Shown one piece after another: positions 44,184 through 53,125 of a stretch of 64,000 bases of DNA. The notes under the pieces were generated by a model that saw only the letters and a program-made list of their open reading frames with translations, did no database searches and was not told the DNA's origin. Position 1 is the stretch's first letter, and each line of letters begins with the position of its first letter. Origin of the DNA: Nocardioides marinus (GTDB lineage: Bacteria; Actinomycetota; Actinomycetes; Propionibacteriales; Nocardioidaceae). Where the stretch lies: NCBI RefSeq assembly GCF_013408145.1, contig NZ_JACBZI010000001.1, forward strand, positions 2,742,001 through 2,806,000, written 5' to 3'. Made by a program: the position numbers and the translations under genes.

Positions 44184-44762
44184 CTACTGGGCGCGGTCAC
44201 CCGACTGCGCCAGCTGGTCCAACAGCTCACCGGAGTGCCGGACACCGGTGAGCGCCGCGGGGTGCACGGTCTCCCCCACCTTCAGCACGCTGAACCGGCC
44301 GTCCGGCTCGACCACCACGAGCGACACCTCGTGCGGGCCCCGCACCCCGGCGCACCGCAGGGCACTCCACAGCACCGACTCGTCGAGCCCGAGCCGGTGC
44401 AGCTCGTGGCGCTGGACGTGCCCGGCGACCATCACGGCGACCGCGCGGTGGCGCCGACGACGCGACATCCGCTCGCTGCGGCGCACCCGGCCGGCCAGGC
44501 CCTCGACCACGAACAGCGTGCCCAGCGCCAGCAGACCGCCGCTCAACGTCGGCACCTGCCCGAGGATCGAGCGACCGACGATGGCGCCGAGGACCGTGAC
44601 GACTGCGAGGTCCAGGCTCGAGGGCGAGGCGTAGAGTCGCTGGCCGGCCCGGCTCAGCAGGCTGGTGATCGCGCTGTAGAGGACCACCGTCGAGACGACG
44701 ACCGCGAGGGCGCCGTGCGCGGGCATGCCGAGGTAATAGGCGAGCTCGTCCATGGGCTCCAT
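44184..44762 (-). CDS. DUF421-like membrane protein
   Basis: A protein of 192 residues with two or three N-terminal membrane helices (LAVVVSTVVLYSAITSLL, SSLDLAVVTVLGAIVGRSIL) and a cytoplasmic C-terminal domain (VLWSALRCAGVRGPHEVSLVVVEPDGRFSVL) as in YcaP/YetF proteins of DUF421. The ATG at 44762 is preferred since GGGGAG lies 4 bases before it; an ATG four codons earlier lacks one. Function in the family is largely unknown. Lies between the two surface-protein modules. Confidence 0.82.
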   Translation of the reverse strand: MEPMDELAYYLGMPAHGALAVVVSTVVLYSAITSLLSRAGQRLYASPSSLDLAVVTVLGAIVGRSILGQVPTLSGGLLALGTLFVVEGLAGRVRRSERMSRRRRHRAVAVMVAGHVQRHELHRLGLDESVLWSALRCAGVRGPHEVSLVVVEPDGRFSVLKVGETVHPAALTGVRHSGELLDQLAQSGDRAQ

Positions 44763-44798
44763 CGTGCTCCCCATCGCTGGACGCTGCGCTGGCGACCG

Positions 44799-44831
44799 GG
44801 TCTCGAGGCTCGCTCCGCTCGCACCTCGACC
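44799..44831 (-). repeat. Type B REP-like element
   Basis: 33 bases that on the minus strand run from GGTCGAGGTGCGAGCGG to GAGCCTCGAGACC. It differs at one or two positions from the type B unit at 38088-38120. Here it is intergenic, between the DUF421-like start and the terminator of surface protein 2. Confidence 0.8.
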
Positions 44832-44853
44832 GGCGATGACGTGGGGACAGGGG

Positions 44854-44893
44854 ACGGCCCGGGCGCCGCCAGCGGCAGCGACACCCGGGCCGT
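44854..44893 (-). terminator. Terminator-like hairpin after surface protein 2
   Basis: ACGGCCCGGG (44854-44863) pairs with 44884-44893, loop of 20 that can itself pair in part. It lies 22 bases after the stop of the minus-strand gene. Confidence 0.65.
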
Positions 44894-44914
44894 CGTGGGT
44901 GGCCTATCGGCCGG

Positions 44915-47900
44915 TCACCGCGGCTTCTGTGTGTTGGACTTGTAGACCTCGCCACCGCTGCGGATCTTGGCGATGAAGCGGGTCTTGCGGTTGCCGTTGC
45001 GGTCGGCCTTCTTGAAGGTCATCCGACCACCGTCGGGCACCACGTCCTCGCGGATCTGGATGAGGCGCTTGTTGCCCTGCGCCTTCGTCCCGCGGATCAC
45101 GAACAGCTTGATGGTCTCGCCCACGCCGTTGTCGATGTCGGCGCGCACGATGTCCTTCTTCCCACCGTTGCTGTCCGCGGCCAGGGTGATGACGATCGGC
45201 TCACCCGGGCCGTCGACCTCACCGAAGTCGACGGTGTCGTTGGCCTTGGAGTCGGCGACGACCTGATTGCCGACGTACCCGATGGCCGAGACGCGGGCGC
45301 GCCCCTCGGTGTTGCCCGAGAAGACGTACGACGCGATGCCGTCCTCGCCGGTGGCGACCCGGTCGTCGGCCGACCCGTCGTCGTCGTTGCCCGGCCCGGT
45401 GCGGAAGAAGGCGACGTCGAACTCGATCTCCTCGCCCTCCTGGTCGGTCGCGGTGTAGGTCATGATCACCGTGTCGCCGACCTCGCGCTGCTCGTCGCCC
45501 ACCTGGGCCAGCTCGAAGGTGCTGTTGGCGAAGTCGACCTCGTAGAACTGCGCAGTCGGGCCGTTGCCGGTCACCTCGTCGGTGCCGTCGGTGGTGACGA
45601 TGTCCGCGTCGTCGTCGGCGTCGCCGCCGTCAGCGGCGTACACCGAGGTGTTCGCGTCCCAGGTGCCGGTCGGCGTGACCTCGTCCGCGCTGTCGGAGGA
45701 CAGCTCGAACTCCGGGTCGGCGTCGAAGTCGGAGGTCACGGTGTCGACCGCGTCCCCGTCCTCGTCCACGACGTCGCCGCCGTCGGCGGTGATCGCCACG
45801 TCCTCGCCCCCGACGGGGTTGCCGAACTGGTCGGTCACCTTGACGTCGTACGCCACGTCGTCGGTGACCGGCGCCTTGGGCAGCACGCCGGACTCCTGGA
45901 AGCGGTCGGCCGCCAGGTCGACCAGCACGTCGCCGCCGTTGAGCGGGTCCGCGGTGCTCCACGCGACGTCGGCGGTGTCGGTGGTGTCCCCGACCTTCGC
46001 GGTGACCGTGTCGGTCGCCTCGCCGTCGTCGTCGAACTCCTCGCTGCGCTCGATGCCGACGCCGAAGGACACCTCGCCGTCGCCGTCGGTGACCAGGGTG
46101 ATGGCCTGGCCCCGCTCCTGCAGGTCGCCCGCCGGCTGGCCGACGCGGCCGTCGGCCGGCCCGTTGGTGAAGAAGCTGTCGCCGTCCACCGTGAGGCGCA
46201 CCGCGACGTTCGGCACCGGCTGGTCCTGGTCGTCGGTCACCGTCACCGTGCCGTACGCCGGGGCGCCGGGCTTCCCGGTGCCCTGCAGGCCCGTGATGGC
46301 GACCTCGGCACCCTCGGGCGCGGCGTCGTTGAAGAACGTCACGTCCGTGGTGGCCGACGCGTCGGCGTCGTCGGTGTCGGCCGGGCTGTTCGGGTCCTCG
46401 TAGGAGTCGGTCTCGGCGGTGACCTCACCGGTCTCGGTCCCCTGCGCCTGGCCCTGCGCGGCGGCGGGGTCGTCGAGGGTCGCGGAGAAGGAGCCGTCGG
46501 CGCCGGTCTCGACCTCGCGGGTCGCGGCGTCGTCGCCGGTCTCCTGGTCGAAGGCGGCGTCGCCGCTGCCGTCGGCGGCGTAGGTCAGCGTGATCGGGCG
46601 GCCCGGCAGTCCGGTGTTGTCCGCCAGGGCGAGCGTGCCCGCGACCGGCGCGGAGTCACCGGCGGCACCGGCGACCTCGTCGTCGTCGAAGGTGATCTCG
46701 GCCTGGCCGGCCTTGACCTGCAGTACCTGCTCGGAGTCGACGGCGCCGCCGCCGGTGACCGGGTTGGCGCGCAGACCGGCCTCGAGGGTGTAGGTGCCGC
46801 CCTCGGGGCGCGGGGAGGGCAGCGGGATGTTCGCGCTGCCGTCGACCCCGACCACGGCGGTGCCCTCGGTCTCCTGGGCGGCCGGGTCGCCGTCGAAGGC
46901 CTGGAAGGTCCAGGTGTACTCCACGGTCTGGCCGGCACCCTGGGCGAACGGGACGTCCTCGCCCTCCTGGTCCTTGACCTGGACCTGAATGTCGTCGGCG
47001 TCGTACTCGTCGTAGTCGAACGCCTCGCCGTTGGCCGAGGTGGCCTCCAGGCTGGTGGGCTCGGGGCTGTACTGCCCCACCGTCACGTCCTCGGACCGCT
47101 TGTCGCCCAGGCCGGACTCGAAGGCGTCGGAGTCGGTGGCGTTGGCGTAGTAGTAGGCCTCGGTGCCGCCTTCCTGGTCGGTGGTGACCTGGCCGTCGGC
47201 ATCGGTCTGCCCGACGTAGGCGCCGCCCTCCCGGCGCACCTCCGCCCCGGCGATCGGCGTGCCTGCTCCGTCGACCACGGTGATGGTGATCTCCGCGGAC
47301 CCGCTGCCGGGCACGTTGGCGTTGGTCGGCTCGGCGGTGACCGTGCCGAGCTGCTGGCGGTTGATGGCGAAGGACTCGGCGTCGTCGGTCGCGCCCGCGG
47401 CCTTCACGAGCACCTGGTCGGTGCCGTTGCCGTAGTCGTAGTCGGTGATGTCGAGGACGCCGCGCCAGGTGCCGGTGGGCGAGCCCTGCGGGGTCGTCGA
47501 CTCCGTGCTGTCGCCCTGACCTGCCCAGGCGTCCGCGCTCGGGTCGTAGAAGTCGAGCGAGGGCGTCGCGCCGGTGGCCGAGGAGGTGCCCTCGACGACG
47601 GCGAACTGGCCGCCGTCGGCGTCGTTGGAGTACGGCGCTTGGAACACGTCGAGCGCGGACCCGTCGGTCACGTTGACGGTGTCGGCGTTGTTGTCGACCG
47701 TCACGCCGCCGAGCTCGTCGGTGTCCGGCGTAGCCGGGCCGAGCCCGGTCGCGCGCAGGGTCACGTTCGCGGACCCGGCGATCGGGGTGGGGTTCCACTC
47801 GACCGCGAACGCACCGTCGTCGTTGCGCGAGGTCTGGTTGGCGATGAGCGTCCACGGGCCGCTCCCGATGCGGTACTCGAACCGCACGCCCGTGACGTTG

Positions 47901-48118
47901 CTGCCACCGATGGCGGTGAGCCGCTGGGTGGCGTTCTGCCCGTCCGGCTTGGCCGAGACGGTGGTGGCGACGGGCGAGACGAGGTCGACCTCGTCCGCGC
48001 CCAGGGTGGAGGTGTGCGTGACCGCGCCTGCAGGCCCGGCGAGGAGGGGGAGGCCTGCGATGGCGAGGGCGGTGACCGCCGAGCCCGCGAGGCCCTTCTT
48101 CGTGCCGCTGGTGAACAT
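44915..48118 (-). CDS. Very large acidic secreted surface protein with Ig-like repeats
   Basis: A 1067-residue protein. Signal peptide: 1-32, MFTSGTKKGLAGSAVTALAI ... GPAGA, nearly the same as that of the protein at 38841. The mature part is strongly acidic (Asp/Glu/Gly/Thr-rich) with a series of Ig-like/Big-type segments: ITITVVDGAGTPIAGAEV, GTVTVTDDQDQPVPNVAV, YDVKVTDQFGNPVGGEDV. The last 90 residues are basic (KKADRNGNRKTRFIAKIRSG), which could bind wall polymers. No sortase signal and no terminal membrane helix. Acidity suggests Ca2+ binding or a surface layer, by inference. Divergent from the second HTH regulator. Confidence 0.85.
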   Translation of the reverse strand: MFTSGTKKGLAGSAVTALAIAGLPLLAGPAGAVTHTSTLGADEVDLVSPVATTVSAKPDGQNATQRLTAIGGSNVTGVRFEYRIGSGPWTLIANQTSRNDDGAFAVEWNPTPIAGSANVTLRATGLGPATPDTDELGGVTVDNNADTVNVTDGSALDVFQAPYSNDADGGQFAVVEGTSSATGATPSLDFYDPSADAWAGQGDSTESTTPQGSPTGTWRGVLDITDYDYGNGTDQVLVKAAGATDDAESFAINRQQLGTVTAEPTNANVPGSGSAEITITVVDGAGTPIAGAEVRREGGAYVGQTDADGQVTTDQEGGTEAYYYANATDSDAFESGLGDKRSEDVTVGQYSPEPTSLEATSANGEAFDYDEYDADDIQVQVKDQEGEDVPFAQGAGQTVEYTWTFQAFDGDPAAQETEGTAVVGVDGSANIPLPSPRPEGGTYTLEAGLRANPVTGGGAVDSEQVLQVKAGQAEITFDDDEVAGAAGDSAPVAGTLALADNTGLPGRPITLTYAADGSGDAAFDQETGDDAATREVETGADGSFSATLDDPAAAQGQAQGTETGEVTAETDSYEDPNSPADTDDADASATTDVTFFNDAAPEGAEVAITGLQGTGKPGAPAYGTVTVTDDQDQPVPNVAVRLTVDGDSFFTNGPADGRVGQPAGDLQERGQAITLVTDGDGEVSFGVGIERSEEFDDDGEATDTVTAKVGDTTDTADVAWSTADPLNGGDVLVDLAADRFQESGVLPKAPVTDDVAYDVKVTDQFGNPVGGEDVAITADGGDVVDEDGDAVDTVTSDFDADPEFELSSDSADEVTPTGTWDANTSVYAADGGDADDDADIVTTDGTDEVTGNGPTAQFYEVDFANSTFELAQVGDEQREVGDTVIMTYTATDQEGEEIEFDVAFFRTGPGNDDDGSADDRVATGEDGIASYVFSGNTEGRARVSAIGYVGNQVVADSKANDTVDFGEVDGPGEPIVITLAADSNGGKKDIVRADIDNGVGETIKLFVIRGTKAQGNKRLIQIREDVVPDGGRMTFKKADRNGNRKTRFIAKIRSGGEVYKSNTQKPR

Positions 48119-48228
48119 CAGCTTCCTTTCCACAGGTCGCCCAGGGGGGATCCCCCGAGCAGCCGCGACGCTAGGAAGCCCGGGCCCACCCCCGCGGACT
48201 TCTGTGACCGCGAGGTAAATTCGCGTCA
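48119..48228. promoter_or_regulatory. Divergent promoter region, surface protein 2 / HTH regulator 2
   Basis: A 110-base gap. CGCGA-7-TCGCG (48209-48225) is a perfect inverted repeat just upstream of the regulator ATG, and GGGGGATCCCCC lies near 48148. Either could be an operator. No motif is obviously shared with the longer region at 41442-41689. Confidence 0.45.
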
Positions 48229-49812
48229 ATGTCCTCGGGAGGCAGCGTGCGTCGTTACCCCGCTGCGGGCGATCCGCCCCGGCCGGGTCGTCCCGCCCGC
48301 GTGCCGGAGGACCGGTCCTCCTGGGACGCCCAGGTCGTCGACGCCCCCGCCCGCACGGGCTGGCTGCACCTGGCCAACCGAGCCGTCGCCGGGCTGACCC
48401 GCGCCGAGCTGCGCCTCGGCCTCGAGGCCATGACCGACCACTCCGGCGCCGCCCTGGTCGCCGACCCCAGCCGGGTCAGCCGCTGGGAGAGCGGCCGCCA
48501 GCAGCCGCCGGTCGCGGTCACCCTCGGGTACGAGCGGCTGCTGGGCCTGCCCCCGGGGCGGCTGCTGGCCCCGGTGCGGACCCTGGCCCGCACGACCGGT
48601 GGTGCGCCCGACGGCGTACCGGACGAGGAGGTGGAGGGGCTGCTCGCCGAGGCACTCGCCGACCGTCCCCTGGACGGGAGCCGGTGGCTGCGGCTCGCCC
48701 TCGCCCTCACCTGGCACGACCGCTTCTTCCTCCGCGCCGACGACCTCCACACGCTGGCGGGCCGCCTGGTCGGTGAGCTCGCCCGCAGCGCCGGCGCCGC
48801 CCACCACCTCCGCCTCGAGGCGGCGCTGACCCTGCTCCAGCACCCCTCGTCCCAGCGGGCGGTGCTCCGGGCGGTCGGCAGCTGGCTGACCGACCCCGAC
48901 GTCCAGCTGGTCACCCCGGTCGTCGCGTTGCTCGGCTCGGTGGGGGGCGACACCGACGACCTGGTGCTGCGGTTGCTGCAGGGCCAGGACGCCCGGGTGG
49001 CCGAGGCGACCCTGCCCGTGGCGGCCGCCAAGCTGGCCGCCGGGCAGGTCGGGCCCCGGCACGTGCGCGCGCTCGCCGACCTCGCGACCGGGCTCGTCCC
49101 CGGCGTGGCCGGCCGGGCCCTGGCCGACCTGCTCGACCTGGTCTGCCAGCTGCCGCGCCCGGAGTTCGAGCGGGTCGTGGACGCTCAGCGCGACGGCGGC
49201 GTCCGTGACCAGCTGCTGCAGATCCGCGACTCCTCGACCCTGATCCCCGACGCCGCGCACCGCCGGCTGGCCCGCAGCCTGGCGTGGCGGGCGCAGTGGG
49301 GCGCCGAGGACCGCGAGCCGCCCGAGCCCGACCCCATGCTGGAGCGGCTGGTCCGCGAGGCGCTGTTCCACGTCGACGGCCGCCGGCGCGAGCTCGCCGG
49401 CCGCCTGGTCGCCGCGACGCCGTACGGCCCGGTCCTCGCCACCCACGTCGTGGCCCTCACCGACGACCCGCGCGAGCTGCTGGCCACCCGGGCCTGGGAG
49501 CTCGTGCACGTCCTGGGCCACGGCGACGCCCACCGCAGCATCGTGGCGCGCGCCCTGGACGAGCAGGCCCCGCACCGCAGCGAGGCCCTGCTGGCGCTCG
49601 GGCTCTCCGAGGTCCCGCTCACCCCCAGCGAGTCGCGTGCCGTGGCGGCGCTGGCGGCGCAGTCACCGGACCTGCGGTACGCCGCCACGCTGGCGCTGGG
49701 CCTGGCCTCCCCCGGGTCCCTGCCGGCCCTGCGGGGGCTGGACGCCGTGACCGACCGGGCCATCGACTGGTGGCAGCGGGTGGGGACCGCGGTGGTGGAC
49801 CGCCCGATGTGA
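48229..49812 (+). CDS. Large HTH regulator with helical-repeat body (module 2)
   Basis: A 527-residue paralogue of the protein at 41690. The helix-turn-helix lies at about 44-112 with SRVSRWESGR at exactly residues 81-90. The body shares WLTDPDVQLV, LVREALFHVDGRRRELAGRL and a C-terminal WWQRVGT with the other copy, again with HEAT-like helical pairs (LRYAATLALGLASPGSLPAL). Start is ATG 48229; GTG at 48247, with GGGAGG 4 bases before it, is a real alternative. It is divergent from surface protein 2. Confidence 0.8.
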   Translation: MSSGGSVRRYPAAGDPPRPGRPARVPEDRSSWDAQVVDAPARTGWLHLANRAVAGLTRAELRLGLEAMTDHSGAALVADPSRVSRWESGRQQPPVAVTLGYERLLGLPPGRLLAPVRTLARTTGGAPDGVPDEEVEGLLAEALADRPLDGSRWLRLALALTWHDRFFLRADDLHTLAGRLVGELARSAGAAHHLRLEAALTLLQHPSSQRAVLRAVGSWLTDPDVQLVTPVVALLGSVGGDTDDLVLRLLQGQDARVAEATLPVAAAKLAAGQVGPRHVRALADLATGLVPGVAGRALADLLDLVCQLPRPEFERVVDAQRDGGVRDQLLQIRDSSTLIPDAAHRRLARSLAWRAQWGAEDREPPEPDPMLERLVREALFHVDGRRRELAGRLVAATPYGPVLATHVVALTDDPRELLATRAWELVHVLGHGDAHRSIVARALDEQAPHRSEALLALGLSEVPLTPSESRAVAALAAQSPDLRYAATLALGLASPGSLPALRGLDAVTDRAIDWWQRVGTAVVDRPM

Positions 49813-49844
49813 CCCGGCCTTTACCGATCGGGTACGACTGTCCC

Positions 49845-50453
49845 ATGCGACTCGGCGTGCTCCCCTCCTCCCGCTCCTCCCGCTCCGGCTCCCGCTCCGG
49901 CTCCCGCGTCGGGGCCCGTGTCGGGGCCTCCGTCCTGGCCCTGGGCCTGCTGCTCGGTGCCTCCGCGTGCAGCGGCGACGACGACTCCTCCTCCGAGCCG
50001 GAGGGCTCGGCCGCCTCCGCGTCGACCGCCGCCGAGCCCGGCCCCGAGGTGGAGGCCGACACGGCCACCTTCGAGGCCCCCAGCGGCTTCGTGGTCGCCG
50101 AGGGCTCCGGCAAGAGCGCCGCCGTCCTCGCGACCGGCCCCGGGGGCAACCTGGTCTCGGTCGTCGAGCTCGACTTCGCCGGTGACCCCCCGAGCCTGGA
50201 GCGCCAGGCCGAGATCACCCTGATGGGCCTCGGTGACAAGTTCGAGGCCCAGGACCCGGTCGAGGTCGACGGCGTCGAGATGTACCACCTGTCCGGCAAG
50301 GAGTCGAAGGGTCGTTTCGCCGACGTCTACGGTGCCGTCGTCGACGGCACCGCGGTGCGCCTGACCCTGCGGCTGGCCTCCGACGAGTACGACGCCGACC
50401 AGCGCGCCGCGGTCAACCAGCAGCTGCTCGACTCCTGGACCTGGGACGCCTGA
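49845..50453 (+). CDS. Small secreted lipoprotein of unknown function
   Basis: A 202-residue protein. The N-terminus is Ser/Arg-rich (SRSSRSGSRSGSR), then a hydrophobic stretch ends in the lipobox LGASAC (Cys42). After an acidic Ser-rich linker the mature domain (TFEAPSGFVVAEGSGKSAAV ... DSWTWDA) is of the type seen in small actinobacterial lipoproteins. No catalytic motif. It follows the HTH regulator by about 30 bases and precedes the acetamidase-like gene. Confidence 0.8.
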   Translation: MRLGVLPSSRSSRSGSRSGSRVGARVGASVLALGLLLGASACSGDDDSSSEPEGSAASASTAAEPGPEVEADTATFEAPSGFVVAEGSGKSAAVLATGPGGNLVSVVELDFAGDPPSLERQAEITLMGLGDKFEAQDPVEVDGVEMYHLSGKESKGRFADVYGAVVDGTAVRLTLRLASDEYDADQRAAVNQQLLDSWTWDA

Positions 50454-50482
50454 GCCCCGACGCGTCCCCCTAGGGTTCTGGC

Positions 50483-51601
50483 ATGGACCCTCTGGAGATC
50501 GGCACCGGCCCGATCCGCGGGGCCTACCTGCCCTCCACGGTCGAGAACGTCCTGTGGGGACGCCTCCCCTGCGCCGCCGACGAGCCGGTGCTGCGGGTCG
50601 AGCCGGGTGACGAGGTCACCCTCGACACGCTCAGCCACGAGGGCATCCTCGAGGACCAGGGTCGCGACCCCGACCGGTTCTTCGCGGCGTACGACGTGCC
50701 GGTGCTGGCCGACGCCCGCGCGCTCGCGTCCTCCGGTGCCCCGCACGTGGTCGGGGTCGACGGGCCGCACGTGGTGAGCCGTCCCGTCGCGGTGACCGGC
50801 GCGCGGCCCGGCGACCTGCTCGCGATCACCCTGCTCGAGACCGCGCCGCGGGTGCCGTACGGCGTGGTGTCCAACCGGCACGGACGTGGGGCCCTGCCCG
50901 GGGAGTACCCGCTCGAGGGCGATGTCTTCTCCGCCTTCGCCCGCGTCGCCGACGGTGGCACGCACGCGGAGATGGGCCTGGTCCCGGGCCCGATCGGCGA
51001 CGGACCGGTGGTGCGCTTCCCGATGGCGCCGTTCCTCGGGATCCTCGGGGTCGCCGTCACCGGTGACCAGCGACCGCACTCGGTGCCGCCCGGGGTCCAC
51101 GGCGGCAACCTCGACATCTCGCTGCTGACCGCGGGCGCCACGCTGTACCTCCCGGTGCAGGTGGAGGACGCCCTCTTCTACGCCGGCGACCCGCACTTCG
51201 CGCAGGGCGACGGCGAGGTCGCGCTGACCGCGCTCGAGGCGTCGCTGCGCGCGACCGTCCGGCTCGACGTCGTGCCCGCGGCCGAGGCGGTGGCGCAGTT
51301 CGGCGAGGTCGTCTCCCCGCTCGCCGAGAGCGTCGACCACCTCGTCCCCACAGGCTTGGACGAGGACCTCGACGTCGCGGTCCAGCAGTGCGTCCGGCAC
51401 GCGATCAGCCTGCTCGTCGCGCGCTACGGCATGGACCCGCGGATGGCCTACGCCTATCTCTCCGCGGCGACCGACTTCGAGATCTCCCAGGTGGTGGACG
51501 TGGTCAAGGGCGTGCACGCGCGCATCCGGAAGAGCGACTTCGCAGGGGTGTCCTCCGGTGGTCGAGCAGCGAGCGCCAGCGAGCGGGCGTCGAGACCATG
51601 A
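50483..51601 (+). CDS. Acetamidase/formamidase family protein
   Basis: A 372-residue protein with FmdA/AmdA-type features: LRVEPGDEVTLDTLSHEG, the VRFPMAPFLGILGVA segment, the core GVHGGNLDISLLTAGATLYLPV, DPHFAQGDGEVALTALE and MDPRMAYAYLSAATDFEISQVVD. The family hydrolyses small amides such as formamide. The last 15 residues (GGRAASASERASRP) come entirely from a REP-like repeat, so the native end was replaced or extended. The stop overlaps the next ATG as ATGA inside the same repeat. Context suggests a role in the purine-derived amide pathway that follows. Confidence 0.87.
   Translation: MDPLEIGTGPIRGAYLPSTVENVLWGRLPCAADEPVLRVEPGDEVTLDTLSHEGILEDQGRDPDRFFAAYDVPVLADARALASSGAPHVVGVDGPHVVSRPVAVTGARPGDLLAITLLETAPRVPYGVVSNRHGRGALPGEYPLEGDVFSAFARVADGGTHAEMGLVPGPIGDGPVVRFPMAPFLGILGVAVTGDQRPHSVPPGVHGGNLDISLLTAGATLYLPVQVEDALFYAGDPHFAQGDGEVALTALEASLRATVRLDVVPAAEAVAQFGEVVSPLAESVDHLVPTGLDEDLDVAVQQCVRHAISLLVARYGMDPRMAYAYLSAATDFEISQVVDVVKGVHARIRKSDFAGVSSGGRAASASERASRP
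51557..51598 (+). repeat. Type A REP-like element at the acetamidase/amidase junction
   Basis: About 42 bases, from GGTGGTCGAGCAGCGAGCGC to GGGCGTCGAGACCA. It lacks a few internal bases of the copies at 60834. It encodes the last codons of the upstream gene, and its final A is the first base of the downstream ATG. Confidence 0.85.
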
Positions 51602-53115
51602 ACGGGCCGTCCCTGCCGGTGCCGCCGGGTCTCGTCGAGGCTTTCCGCACCTACGAGCAGGCGCTGATGAGCGACGACGTCGAGGTCCTCGACCGCCTCT
51701 TCGCGCCCGCGTCGACGACCCTGCGCGGCGACGCCGACGGGCTGCTGGTCGGCCACGACCAGATCGCCGCGTTCCGTTCCGGCCGCGGCGGCGCTCCTGC
51801 CCGCCGGCTGGTGCAGACCCACGTCCAGGTCACCGACCCCGACCACGCCCTCGTCGTCGCGGTGACCGAGCTGGCGCGCGGCGGCCGCGGCCAGCAGACC
51901 CAGCTGTGGGCCCGCACCGACGACGACTTCTGCGGCGGCTGGAAGGTCACCGCCGCCCACGTGTCCGTTCCCGCCCCCGCGCTGGACACCCGGATCTGGC
52001 GGGTCGTCGGCGACCCGCTCGTCCCCGGCGCCCCGGCCGGCCCGCTGGTGGGCGAGAGCGTCGCGGTCAAGGACCTCTTCGCCGTCGCCGGGCAGAAGGT
52101 CGGCGCCGGCAACCCCACGTGGGAGGCCGCTGCTCCCGTCGAGCGTTCGGACGCCACCGTCGTCGACACCCTCGTGGAGGCCGGTGCCGCGCTGCGCGGC
52201 ATCGCCCGCACCGACGAGTTCGCCTACTCCCTGGCCGGCACCAACGCCCACTTCGGCGCCCCGCCCAACCCGCGCGCCCCGCGCCGGGTGCCCGGTGGCT
52301 CGTCGTCGGGGTCCGCATCGGCGGTCTCGCTGGGCCACGCCACGATCGGCCTCGGGACCGACACAGGTGGCTCGATCCGGGTGCCGGCGGCGTACCAGGG
52401 GCTCACCGGCATCCGCACCACCCACGGCGCCCTGCCCATGAACGGCGTGCTCGCCCTCTCCCCCACCTTCGACACCGTCGGCTGGCTGACCCGCTCGGTC
52501 GCGCTGCTGCGCGAGGTCGGCGACGTGCTGCTCCCGCCGGACCCGGTGCCCGGCGGCACCGACCTCGTCGTCGTGCCCGAGCTGCTCGCGCTCGCCGAGC
52601 CCGACGTGCGCTCGGCCGTGGAGACCTGGGTCGCCGACCAGGGGCTCATCGTCCGCGAGGGCTGGCCGCTGGGTGAGCTGACCACGTGGCTGCGGGCGTT
52701 CCAGACCTGGCAGGCGTGGGAGGCGTGGGCCGTGCGCGGCGGTTGGCTCGCAGACCGGCTCGACACCCTCGGGGCCGACGTCCGCACCCGCTTCCGGCAC
52801 GCCGCCTCGGTCGAGAAGGCCGAGGCCGACGCGGCGTACGACGTCGTCTGCTCCGCCCGCACACGGCTGCGCGACCTGATCGGCGACCGCGTCCTGGTGC
52901 TGCCGTCGTCGTCCTCGGTCGCCCCGCTGCTCGGTCAGGGCCTCCAGGCGGTCCGCGACGCCACGATGCGACTGACCTGCGTGGCCGGTCTCGCCGGCGC
53001 GCCCGCCGTCTCGCTGCCGCTCGCCACCCGCGGCGGGCTGCCGTGCGGCGTCAGCCTCGTCGCCGCCCCCGGCCGCGACCGCGCGCTGCTCGACCTCGCC
53101 GTCTCCCTGGGCTGA
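51598..53115 (+). CDS. AtzH-like domain fused to amidase-signature hydrolase
   Basis: A 505-residue protein. Residues 1-130 match the AtzH/HpxZ-like domain DUF3225 (SNTF2-like fold: LVEAFRTYEQALMSDDVEVL, VVAVTELARGGRGQQTQLW). Residues 130-505 are an amidase-signature enzyme with Lys158 (VAVKDLF), the cis-Ser region GGSSSGSA (233-240) and nucleophile Ser259 in GTDTGGSIR. In Klebsiella hpxZ and the AtzE-type amidase gene hpxY are separate neighbours in an oxalurate operon; here they are one chain. Placed upstream of the urate/allantoin genes, an action on oxalurate is a reasonable hypothesis. Confidence 0.88.
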   Translation: MNGPSLPVPPGLVEAFRTYEQALMSDDVEVLDRLFAPASTTLRGDADGLLVGHDQIAAFRSGRGGAPARRLVQTHVQVTDPDHALVVAVTELARGGRGQQTQLWARTDDDFCGGWKVTAAHVSVPAPALDTRIWRVVGDPLVPGAPAGPLVGESVAVKDLFAVAGQKVGAGNPTWEAAAPVERSDATVVDTLVEAGAALRGIARTDEFAYSLAGTNAHFGAPPNPRAPRRVPGGSSSGSASAVSLGHATIGLGTDTGGSIRVPAAYQGLTGIRTTHGALPMNGVLALSPTFDTVGWLTRSVALLREVGDVLLPPDPVPGGTDLVVVPELLALAEPDVRSAVETWVADQGLIVREGWPLGELTTWLRAFQTWQAWEAWAVRGGWLADRLDTLGADVRTRFRHAASVEKAEADAAYDVVCSARTRLRDLIGDRVLVLPSSSSVAPLLGQGLQAVRDATMRLTCVAGLAGAPAVSLPLATRGGLPCGVSLVAAPGRDRALLDLAVSLG

Positions 53116-53125
53116 CCGTCCTTCA

